Below, in pieces: positions 1 through 12,149 of a stretch of DNA of 64,000 nt. Position 1 is the stretch's first letter. Each line of letters opens with the position of its first letter. Source of the DNA: Hippophae tibetana (Eukaryota > Streptophyta > Magnoliopsida > Rosales > Elaeagnaceae); assembly GCA_037013495.1 (NCBI GenBank), contig CM072801.1:107453816-107517815 (forward strand), in the 5' to 3' direction. The notes beneath the pieces are model-generated. The model was not told the DNA's origin and made no database searches. It was given only the letters and a program-made list of their open reading frames with translations. Position numbers and translations under genes: made by a program.

Positions 1-3000
1 ATGGTCGTTTTGATGTATGACTTAAAAGTTATAACAGTCTAAAGTTGGAACCTCAATAAATAAATTTTTTTTAAATTACGAACTCCAGAAATTTTGTTGT
101 TTTTTATTCAGGATCAAAGATTGGTTGAACACCGAAAATAAAGAACATGAAAATGATACATTGAATTAAAAGAAAAGTACGAAATGAAATGCAAATAAGA
201 AAATAATGACAACAAAATCTAAAGAAAACAAAAGACTTGTAGAAATATTTGTTTCTTTCATTGTTATTTGGACCAAAAGAATGCAAAAAACAAAAAAATG
301 AAAACCTTTAGTAAATCTAATATATTAAGATAGATATTCTATATTATGCAACCAAGGCTTCGATACCAAATGATACGGATCTTTTATGCTGACCATTTTG
401 GAAACCATGAACTCAAAGGTATGAGAAAGATTGAATTGCTAAGAACATGGTTAATATAATCAAATTTGAACAATTAAGAACACGATTAGAAAACCACGCA
501 AAAATGTGCGACAAAACTATAAGACGTCGAAAAGTAGTGTAAGCGATGAAATTTGGGTTTTAAAAAGTTGATAAAATAACTATTTTTTCCTTTACGTTTT
601 TGCAAATTAAAATCAGTTTAGATTTGATATTTTATAATGGTCGTTTTGATGTATGACTTAAAAGTTATAACAGTCTAAAGTTGGAACCTCAATAAATAAA
701 TTTTTTTTAAATTACGAACTCCAGAAATTTTGTTGTTTTTTATTCAGGATCAAAGATTGGTTGAACACCGAAAATAAAGAACATGAAAATGATACATTGA
801 ATTAAAAGAAAAGTACGAAATGAAATGCAAATAAGAAAATAATGACAACAAAATCTAAAGAAAACAAAAGACTTGTAGAAATATTTGTTTCTTTCATTGT
901 TATTTGGACCAAAAGAATGCAAATAACAAAAAAATGGAAACCTTTAGTAAATCTAATATATTAAGATAGATATTCTATATTGGGCAACCAAGGCTTCGAT
1001 ACCAAATAATACGACTCTTTTATGCTGACCATTTTGGAAACCATGAACTCAAAGGTATGAGAAAGATTGAATTGCTAAGAACATGGTTAATATAATCAAA
1101 TTTGAACAATTAAGAACACGATTAGAAAACCACGCAAAAATGTGCGACAAAACTATAAGACGTCGAAAAGTAGTGTAAGCGATGAAATTTTGGTTTTAAA
1201 AAGTTGATAAAATAACTATTTTTTCCTTTACGTTTTTGCAAATTAAAATCAGTTTAGATTTGATATTTTATAATGGTCGTTTTGATGTATGACTTAAAAG
1301 TTATAACAGTCTAAAGTTGGAACCTCAATAAATAAATTTTTTTTAAATTACGAACTCCAGAAATTTTGTTGTTTTTTATTCAGGATCAAAGATTGGTTGA
1401 ACACCGAAAATAAAGAACATGAAAATGATACATTGAATTAAAAGAAAAGTACGAAATGAAATGCAAATAAGAAAATAATGACAACAAAATCTAAAGAAAA
1501 CAAAAGACTTGTAGAAATATTTGTTTCTTTCATTGTTATTTGGACCAAAAGAATGCAAAAAACAAAAAAATGAAAACCTTTAGTAAATCTAATATATTAA
1601 GATAGATATTCTATATTATGCAACCAAGGCTTCGATACCAAATGATACGGATCTTTTATGCTGACCATTTTGGAAACCATGAACTCAAAGGTATGAGAAA
1701 GATTGAATTGCTAAGAACATGGTTAATATAATCAAATTTGAACAATTAAGAACACGATTAGAAAACCACGCAAAAATGTGCGACAAAACTATAAGACGTC
1801 GAAAAGTAGTGTAAGCGATGAAATTTTGGTTTTAAAAAGTTGATAAAATAACTATTTTTTCCTTTACGTTTTTGCAAATTAAAATCAGTTTAGATTTGAT
1901 ATTTTATAATGGTCGTTTTGATGTATGACTTAAAAGTTATAACAGTCTAAAGTTGGAACCTCAATAAATAAATTTTTTTTAAATTACGAACTCCAGAAAT
2001 TTTGTTGTTTTTTATTCAGGATCAAAGATTGGTTGAACACCGAAAATAAAGAACATGAAAATGATACATTGAATTAAAAGAAAAGTACGAAATGAAATGC
2101 AAATAAGAAAATAATGACAACAAAATCTAAAGAAAACAAAAGACTTGTAGAAATATTTGTTTCTTTCATTGTTATTTGGACCAAAAGAATGCAAAAAACA
2201 AAAAAATGGAAACCTTTAGTAAATCTAATATATTAAGATAGATATTCTATATTGGGCAACCAAGGCTTCGATACCAAATAATACGACTCTTTTATGCTGA
2301 CCATTTTGGAAACCATGAACTCAAAGGTATGAGAAAGATTGAATTGCTAAGAACATGGTTAATATAATCAAATTTGAACAGTTAAGAACACGATTAGAAA
2401 ACCACGCAAAAATGTGCGACCAAACTATAAGACGTCGGAAAGTAGTGTAAGCGATGAAATTTGGGTTTTAAAAAGTGGATAAAATAACTATTTTTTCCTT
2501 TACGTTTTTGCAAATTAAAATCAGTTTAGATTTGATATTTTATAATGGTCGTTTTGATGTATGACTTAAAAGTTATAACAGTCTAAAGTTGGAACCTCAA
2601 TAAATAATTTTTTTTTAAATTCCGAACTCCAGAAATTTTGTTGTTTTTTATTCAGGATCAAAGATTGGTTGAACACCGAAAATAAAGAACATGAAAATGA
2701 TACAATGAATTGAAAGAAAAGTACGAAATGAAATGCAAATAAGAAAATAATGACAACAAAATCTAAAGAAAACAAAAGACTTGTAGAAATTTTTGCTTCT
2801 TTAATTGTGATTTGGACCAAAAGAATGCAAAAAACAATAAAATGGAAAACTTTATTAAATCAAAAATTCAAAAAATAGATATATTAAGATAGATTTTCTA
2901 TTTTGGGCAACCAAGGCTTCGATACCAAATGATACGGATCTTTTATGCGGACCATTTTGGAAACCATGAACTCAAAGGAATGAGAAATATTGAATTGCTA

Positions 3001-3832
3001 AGAACATGGTTAATATAATCAAATTGGAACAATTAAGAACACGATTAGAAAACCACGCAAAAATGTGTGACCAAACTATAAGACGTCGGAAAGTAGTGTA
3101 AGCGATGAAATTTGGGTTTTAAAAAGTGGATAAAATAACTATTTTTTCCTTTACGTTTTTGCAAATTAAAATCAGTTGAGATTTGATATTTTATAAAGGT
3201 CGTTTTGATGTATGACTTAAAAGTTATAATAGTCTAAAGTTGGAACCTCAATAAATAATTTTGTTTTTAAATTACGAACTCTAGAAATTTTGTTGTTTTT
3301 TATTAAGGATCAAAGATTGGTTGAACACCGAAAATAAAGGACATGAAAATGATACATTTAATTAAAAGAAAAGTACGAAATGAAATGCAAATAAGAAAAT
3401 AATGACAACAAAATCTAAAGAAAACAAAAGACTTGTAGAAATATTTGTTTCTTTCATTGTTATTTGGACCAAAAGAATGCAAAAAACAAAAAAATGAAAA
3501 CCTTTAGTAAATCTAATATATTAAGATAGATATTCTATATTATGCAACCAAGGCTTCGATACCAAATGATACGGATCTTTTATGCTGACCATTTTGGAAA
3601 CAATGAACTCAAAGGTATGAGAAAGATTGAATTGCTAAGAACATGGTTAATATAATCAAATTTGAACAATTAAGAACACGATTAGAAAACCACGCAAAAA
3701 TGTGCGACAAAACTATAAGACGTCGAAAAGTAGTGTAAGCGATGAAATTTGGGTTTTAAAAAGTTGATAAAATAACTATTTTTTCCTTTACGTTTTTGCA
3801 AATTAAAATCAGTTTAGATTTGATATTTTATA
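1..3832 (+). repeat. Satellite higher-order repeat, hexamer copy 1 (3832 bp)
   Basis: Six monomers start near 1, 637, 1273, 1909, 2545 and 3196, with lengths 636, 636, 636, 636, 651 and 637, summing to 3832 bp. Each monomer has its own variants. Monomer 2 has GCAAATAAC where others have GCAAAAAAC. Monomers 2 and 4 share AATAATACGACTC. Monomers 4 and 5 have CGACCAAAC and CGTCGGAAAG where monomers 1-3 have CGACAAAAC and CGTCGAAAAG. Monomer 5 is the only 651-bp type. The variant order repeats in the next 3832 bp, which makes this a higher-order repeat and not a simple monomer array. Position 1 is only the window edge, so the true unit boundary is arbitrary. Confidence 0.95.
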
Positions 3833-6800
3833 ATGGTCGTTTTGATGTATGACTTAAAAGTTATAACAGTCTAAAGTTGGAACCTCAATAAATAAATTTT
3901 TTTTAAATTACGAACTCCAGAAATTTTGTTGTTTTTTATTCAGGATCAAAGATTGGTTGAACACCGAAAATAAAGAACATGAAAATGATACATTGAATTA
4001 AAAGAAAAGTACGAAATGAAATGCAAATAAGAAAATAATGACAACAAAATCTAAAGAAAACAAAAGACTTGTAGAAATATTTGTTTCTTTCATTGTTATT
4101 TGGACCAAAAGAATGCAAAAAACCAAAAAATGAAAACCTTTAGTAAATCTAATATATTAAGATAGATATTCTATATTATGCAACCAAGGCTTCGATACCA
4201 AATGATACGGATCTTTTATGCTGACCATTTTGGAAACCATGAACTCAAAGGTATGAGAAAGATTGAATTGCTAAGAACATGGTTAATATAATCAAATTTG
4301 AACAATTAAGAACACGATTAGAAAACCACGCAAAAATGTGCGACAAAACTATAAGACGTCGAAAAGTAGTGTAAGCGATGAAATTTGGGTTTTAAAAAGT
4401 TGATAAAATAACTATTTTTTCCTTTACGTTTTTGCAAATTAAAATCAGTTTAGATTTGATATTTTATAATGGTCGTTTTGATGTATGACTTAAAAGTTAT
4501 AACAGTCTAAAGTTGGAACCTCAATAAATAAATTTTTTTTAAATTACGAACTCCAGAAATTTTGTTGTTTTTTATTCAGGATCAAAGATTGGTTGAACAC
4601 CGAAAATAAAGAACATGAAAATGATACATTGAATTAAAAGAAAAGTACGAAATGAAATGCAAATAAGAAAATAATGACAACAAAATCTAAAGAAAACAAA
4701 AGACTTGTAGAAATATTTGTTTCTTTCATTGTTATTTGGACCAAAAGAATGCAAATAACAAAAAAATGGAAACCTTTAGTAAATCTAATATATTAAGATA
4801 GATATTCTATATTGGGCAACCAAGGCTTCGATACCAAATAATACGACTCTTTTATGCTGACCATTTTGGAAACCATGAACTCAAAGGTATGAGAAAGATT
4901 GAATTGCTAAGAACATGGTTAATATAATCAAATTTGAACAATTAAGAACACGATTAGAAAACCACGCAAAAATGTGCGACAAAACTATAAGACGTCGAAA
5001 AGTAGTGTAAGCGATGAAATTTTGGTTTTAAAAAGTTGATAAAATAACTATTTTTTCCTTTACGTTTTTGCAAATTAAAATCAGTTTAGATTTGATATTT
5101 TATAATGGTCGTTTTGATGTATGACTTAAAAGTTATAACAGTCTAAAGTTGGAACCTCAATAAATAAATTTTTTTTAAATTACGAACTCCAGAAATTTTG
5201 TTGTTTTTTATTCAGGATCAAAGATTGGTTGAACACCGAAAATAAAGAACATGAAAATGATACATTGAATTAAAAGAAAAGTACGAAATGAAATGCAAAT
5301 AAGAAAATAATGACAACAAAATCTAAAGAAAACAAAAGACTTGTAGAAATATTTGTTTCTTTCATTGTTATTTGGACCAAAAGAATGCAAAAAACAAAAA
5401 AATGAAAACCTTTAGTAAATCTAATATATTAAGATAGATATTCTATATTATGCAACCAAGGCTTCGATACCAAATGATACGGATCTTTTATGCTGACCAT
5501 TTTGGAAACCATGAACTCAAAGGTATGAGAAAGATTGAATTGCTAAGAACATGGTTAATATAATCAAATTTGAACAATTAAGAACACGATTAGAAAACCA
5601 CGCAAAAATGTGCGACAAAACTATAAGACGTCGAAAAGTAGTGTAAGCGATGAAATTTTGGTTTTAAAAAGTTGATAAAATAACTATTTTTTCCTTTACG
5701 TTTTTGCAAATTAAAATCAGTTTAGATTTGATATTTTATAATGGTCGTTTTGATGTATGACTTAAAAGTTATAACAGTCTAAAGTTGGAACCTCAATAAA
5801 TAAATTTTTTTTAAATTACGAACTCCAGAAATTTTGTTGTTTTTTATTCAGGATCAAAGATTGGTTGAACACCGAAAATAAAGAACATGAAAATGATACA
5901 TTGAATTAAAAGAAAAGTACGAAATGAAATGCAAATAAGAAAATAATGACAACAAAATCTAAAGAAAACAAAAGACTTGTAGAAATATTTGTTTCTTTCA
6001 TTGTTATTTGGACCAAAAGAATGCAAAAAACAAAAAAATGGAAACCTTTAGTAAATCTAATATATTAAGATAGATATTCTATATTGGGCAACCAAGGCTT
6101 CGATACCAAATAATACGACTCTTTTATGCTGACCATTTTGGAAACCATGAACTCAAAGGTATGAGAAAGATTGAATTGCTAAGAACATGGTTAATATAAT
6201 CAAATTTGAACAGTTAAGAACACGATTAGAAAACCACGCAAAAATGTGCGACCAAACTATAAGACGTCGGAAAGTAGTGTAAGCGATGAAATTTGGGTTT
6301 TAAAAAGTGGATAAAATAACTATTTTTTCCTTTACGTTTTTGCAAATTAAAATCAGTTTAGATTTGATATTTTATAATGGTCGTTTTGATGTATGACTTA
6401 AAAGTTATAACAGTCTAAAGTTGGAACCTCAATAAATAATTTTTTTTTAAATTCCGAACTCCAGAAATTTTGTTGTTTTTTATTCAGGATCAAAGATTGG
6501 TTGAACACCGAAAATAAAGAACATGAAAATGATACATTGAATTGAAAGAAAAGTACGAAATGAAATGCAAATAAGAAAATAATGACAACAAAATCTAAAG
6601 AAAACAAAAGACTTGTAGAAATTTTTGCTTCTTTAATTGTGATTTGGACCAAAAGAATGCAAAAAACAATAAAATGGAAAACTTTATTAAATCAAAAATT
6701 CAAAAAATAGATATATTAAGATAGATTTTCTATTTTGGGCAACCAAGGCTTCGATACCAAATGATACGGATCTTTTATGCGGACCATTTTGGAAACCATG

Positions 6801-7664
6801 AACTCAAAGGAATGAGAAATATTGAATTGCTAAGAACATGGTTAATATAATCAAATTGGAACAATTAAGAACACGATTAGAAAACCACGCAAAAATGTGC
6901 GACAAAACTATAAGCCGTCGGAAAGTAGTGTAAGCGATGAAATTTGGGTTTTAAAAAGTGGATAAAATAACTATTTTTTCCTTTACGTTTTTGCAAATTA
7001 AAATCAGTTGAGATTTGATATTTTATAAAGGTCGTTTTGATGTATGACTTAAAAGTTATAATAGTCTAAAGTTGGAACCTCAATAAATAATTTTGTTTTT
7101 AAATTACGAACTCTAGAAATTTTGTTGTTTTTTATTAAGGATCAAAGATTGGTTGAACACCGAAAATAAAGGACATGAAAATGATACATTTAATTAAAAG
7201 AAAAGTACGAAATGAAATGCAAATAAGAAAATAATGACAACAAAATCTAAAGAAAACAAAAGACTTGTAGAAATATTTGTTTCTTTCATTGTTATTTGGA
7301 CCAAAAGAATGCAAAAAACAAAAAAATGAAAACCTTTAGTAAATCTAATATATTAAGATAGATATTCTATATTATGCAACCAAGGCTTCGATACCAAATG
7401 ATACGGATCTTTTATGCTGACCATTTTGGAAACAATGAACTCAAAGGTATGAGAAAGATTGAATTGCTAAGAACATGGTTAATATAATCAAATTTGAACA
7501 ATTAAGAACACGATTAGAAAACCACGCAAAAATGTGCGACAAAACTATAAGACGTCGAAAAGTAGTGTAAGCGATGAAATTTGGGTTTTAAAAAGTTGAT
7601 AAAATAACTATTTTTTCCTTTACGTTTTTGCAAATTAAAATCAGTTTAGATTTGATATTTTATA
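3833..7664 (+). repeat. Satellite higher-order repeat, hexamer copy 2 (3832 bp)
   Basis: Every landmark of the first hexamer recurs at +3832, including the monomer-specific variants, in the same order. By eye the copies differ at only a few scattered bases, for example near 4124 (AAAACC against AAAACA), in the monomer at 6377 (one substitution near 6537) and near 6900-6915. That level of identity implies recent unequal exchange, conversion or segmental duplication. Confidence 0.95.
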
Positions 7665-10224
7665 ATGGTCGTTTTGATGTATGACTTAAAAGTTATAACA
7701 GTCTAAAGTTGGAACCTCAATAAATAAATTTTTTTTAAATTACGAACTCCAGAAATTTTGTTGTTTTTTATTCAGGATCAAAGATTGGTTGAACACCGAA
7801 AATAAAGAACATGAAAATGATACATTGAATTAAAAGAAAAGTACGAAATGAAATGCAAATAAGAAAATAATGACAACAAAATCTAAAGAAAACAAAAGAC
7901 TTGTAGAAATATTTGTTTCTTTCATTGTTATTTGGACCAAAAGAATGCAAAAAACAAAAAAATGAAAACCTTTAGTAAATCTAATATATTAAGATAGATA
8001 TTCTATATTATGCAACCAAGGCTTCGATACCAAATGATACGGATCTTTTATGCTGACCATTTTGGAAACCATGAACTCAAAGGTATGAGAAAGATTGAAT
8101 TGCTAAGAACATGGTTAATATAATCAAATTTGAACAATTAAGAACACGATTAGAAAACCACGCAAAAATGTGCGACAAAACTATAAGACGTCGAAAAGTA
8201 GTGTAAGCGATGAAATTTGGGTTTTAAAAAGTTGATAAAATAACTATTTTTTCCTTTACGTTTTTGCAAATTAAAATCAGTTTAGATTTGATATTTTATA
8301 ATGGTCGTTTTGATGTATGACTTAAAAGTTATAACAGTCTAAAGTTGGAACCTCAATAAATAAATTTTTTTTAAATTACGAACTCCAGAAATTTTGTTGT
8401 TTTTTATTCAGGATCAAAGATTGGTTGAACACCGAAAATAAAGAACATGAAAATGATACATTGAATTAAAAGAAAAGTACGAAATGAAATGCAAATAAGA
8501 AAATAATGACAACAAAATCTAAAGAAAACAAAAGACTTGTAGAAATATTTGTTTCTTTCATTGTTATTTGGACCAAAAGAATGCAAATAACAAAAAAATG
8601 GAAACCTTTAGTAAATCTAATATATTAAGATAGATATTCTATATTGGGCAACCAAGGCTTCGATACCAAATAATACGACTCTTTTATGCTGACCATTTTG
8701 GAAACCATGAACTCAAAGGTATGAGAAAGATTGAATTGCTAAGAACATGGTTAATATAATCAAATTTGAACAGTTAAGAACACGATTAGAAAACCACGCA
8801 AAAATGTGCGACCAAACTATAAGACGTCGGAAAGTAGTGTAAGCGATGAAATTTGTGTTTTAAAAAGTGGATAAAATAACTATTTTTTCCTTTACGTTTT
8901 TGCAAATTAAAATCAGTTTAGATTTGATATTTTATAATGGTCGTTTTGATGTATGATTTAAAAGTTATAACAGTCTAAAGTTGGAACCTCAATAAATAAT
9001 TTTTTTTTAAATTCCGAACTCCAGAAATTTTGTTGTTTTTTATTCAGGATCAAAGATTGGTTGAACACCGAAAATAAAGAACATGAAAATGATACAATGA
9101 ATTGAAAGAAAAGTACGAAATGAAATGCAAATAAGAAAATAATGACAACAAAATCTAAAGAAAACAAAAGACTTGTAGAAATTTTTGCTTCTTTAATTGT
9201 GATTTGGACCAAAAGAATGCAAAAAACAATAAAATGGAAAACTTTATTAAATCAAAAATTCAAAAAATAGATATATTAAGATAGATTTTCTATTTTGGGC
9301 AACCAAGGCTTCGATACCAAATGATACGGATCTTTTATGCGGACCATTTTGGAAACCATGAACTCAAAGGAATGAGAAATATTGAATTGCTAAGAACATG
9401 GTTAATATAATCAAATTGGAACAATTAAGAACACGATTAGAAAACCACGCAAAAATGTGTGACCAAACTATAAGACGTCGGAAAGTAGTGTAAGCGATGA
9501 AATTTGGGTTTTAAAAAGTGGATAAAATAACTATTTTTTCCTTTACGTTTTTGCAAATTAAAATCAGTTGAGATTTGATATTTTATAAAGGTCGTTTTGA
9601 TGTATGACTTAAAAGTTATAATAGTCTAAAGTTGGAACCTCAATAAATAATTTTGTTTTTAAATTACGAACTCTAGAAATTTTGTTGTTTTTTATTAAGG
9701 ATCAAAGATTGGTTGAACACCGAAAATAAAGGACATGAAAATGATACATTTAATTAAAAGAAAAGTACGAAATGAAATGCAAATAAGAAAATAATGACAA
9801 CAAAATCTAAAGAAAACAAAAGACTTGTAGAAATATTTGTTTCTTTCATTGTTATTTGGACCAAAAGAATGCAAAAAACAAAAAAATGAAAACCTTTAGT
9901 AAATCTAATATATTAAGATAGATATTCTATATTATGCAACCAAGGCTTCGATACCAAATGATACGGATCTTTTATGCTGACCATTTTGGAAACCATGAAC
10001 TCAAAGGTATGAGAAAGATTGAACTGCTAAGAACATGGTTAATATAATCAAATTTGAACAATTAAGAACACGATTAGAAAACCACGCAAAAATGTGCGAC
10101 AAAACTATAAGACGTCGAAAAGTAGTGTAAGCGATGAAATTTGGGTTTTAAAAAGTTGATAAAATAACTATTTTTTCCTTTACGTTTTTGCAAATTAAAA
10201 TCAGTTTAGATTTGATATTTTATA
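7665..10224 (+). repeat. Shortened higher-order repeat (4-mer, 2560 bp) with a chimeric monomer
   Basis: The third unit starts like the first two but returns to its start after 2560 bp, which is 3832 minus 1272, or exactly two 636-bp monomers. The monomer starting at 8301 carries the monomer-2 marker on its left (GCAAATAAC near 8583) and monomer-4 markers on its right (GAACAGTTAAG near 8769, CGACCAAAC, CGTCGG). This is the expected product of unequal crossover between monomers 2 and 4. It is followed by the 651-bp monomer at 8937 and a monomer-6 type at 9588. Confidence 0.9.
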
Positions 10225-12149
10225 ATGGTCGTTTTGATGTATGACTTAAAAGTTATAACAGTCTAAAGTTGGAACCTCAATAAATAAATTTTTTTTAAAT
10301 TACGAACTCCAGAAATTTTGTTGTTTTTTATTCAGGATCAAAGATTGGTTGAACACCGAAAATAAAGAACATGAAAATGATACATTGAATTAAAAGAAAA
10401 GTACGAAATGAAATGCAAATAAGAAAATAATGACAACAAAATCTAAAGAAAACAAAAGACTTGTAGAAATATTTGTTTCTTTCATTGTTATTTGGACCAA
10501 AAGAATGCAAAAAACAAAAAAATGGAAACCTTTAGTAAATCTAATATATTAAGATAGATATTCTATATTGGGCAACCAAGGCTTCGATACCAAATAATAC
10601 GACTCTTTTATGCTGACCATTTTGGAAACCATGAACTCAAAGGTATGAGAAAGATTGAATTGCTAAGAACATGGTTAATATAATCAAATTTGAACAGTTA
10701 AGAACACGATTAGAAAACCACGCAAAAATGTGCGACCAAACTATAAGACGTCGAAAAGTAGTGTAAGCGATGAAATTTGGGTTTTAAAAAGTTGATAAAA
10801 TAACTATTTTTTCCTTTACGTTTTTGCAAATTAAAATCAGTTTAGATTTGATATTTTATAATGGTCGTTTTGATGTATGACTTAAAAGTTATAACAGTCT
10901 AAAGTTGGAACCTCAATAAATAAATTTTTTTTTAAATTCCGAACTCCAGAAATTTTGTTGTTTTTTATTCAGGATCAAAGATTGGTTGAACACCGAAAAT
11001 AAAGAACATGAAAATGATACAATGAATTGAAAGAAAAGTACGAAATGAAATGCAAATAAGAAAATAATGACAACAAAATCTAAAGAAAACAAAAGACTTG
11101 TAGAAATTTTTGCTTCTTTAATTGTGATTTGGACCAAAAGAATGCAAAAAACAATAAAATGGAAAACTTTATTAAATCAAAAATTCAAAAAATAGATATA
11201 TTAAGATAGATTTTCTATTTTGGGCAACCAAGGCTTCGATACCAAATGATACGGATCTTTTATGCGGACCATTTTGGAAACCATGAACTCAAAGGAATGA
11301 GAAATATTGAATTGCTAAGAACATGGTTAATATAATCAAATTGGAACAATTAAGAACACGATTAGAAAACCACGCAAAAATGTGTGACCAAACTATAAGA
11401 CGTCGGAAAGTAGTGTAAGCGATGAAATTTGGGTTTTAAAAAGTGGATAAAATAACTATTTTTTCCTTTACGTTTTTGCAAATTAAAATCAGTTGAGATT
11501 TGATATTTTATAAAGGTCGTTTTGATGTATGACTTAAAAGTTATAATAGTCTAAAGTTGGAACCTCAATAAATAATTTTGTTTTTAAATTACGAACTCTA
11601 GAAATTTTGTTGTTTTTTATTAAGGATCAAAGATTGGTTGAACACCGAAAATAAAGGACATGAAAATGATACATTTAATTAAAAGAAAAGTACGAAATGA
11701 AATGCAAATAAGAAAATAATGACAACAAAATCTAAAGAAAACAAAAGACTTGTAGAAATATTTGTTTCTTTCATTGTTATTTGGACCAAAAGAATGCAAA
11801 AAACAAAAAAATGAAAACCTTTAGTAAATCTAATATATTAAGATAGATATTCTATATTATGCAACCAAGGCTTCGATACCAAATGATACGGATCTTTTAT
11901 GCTGACCATTTTGGAAACAATGAACTCAAAGGTATGAGAAAGATTGAATTGCTAAGAACATGGTTAATATAATCAAATTTGAACAATTAAGAACACGATT
12001 AGAAAACCACGCAAAAATGTGCGACCAAACTATAAGACGTCGGAAAGTAGTGTAAGCGATGAAATTTGGGTTTTAAAAAGTGGATAAAATAACTATTTTT
12101 TCCTTTACGTTTTTGCAAATTAAAATCAGTTTAGATTTGATATTTTATA
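10225..12149 (+). repeat. Further shortened higher-order repeat (3-mer)
   Basis: Monomers start near 10225, 10861 and 11513. The last two are the long (about 652 bp) and monomer-6 types that always follow each other in the hexamer. Only one monomer of the 636-bp group precedes them, so this copy is reduced to three. Its first monomer ends with a mixture of markers (CAGTTAAG and CGACCAAAC, but CGTCGAAAAG), again suggesting exchange between monomer types. Confidence 0.82.
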
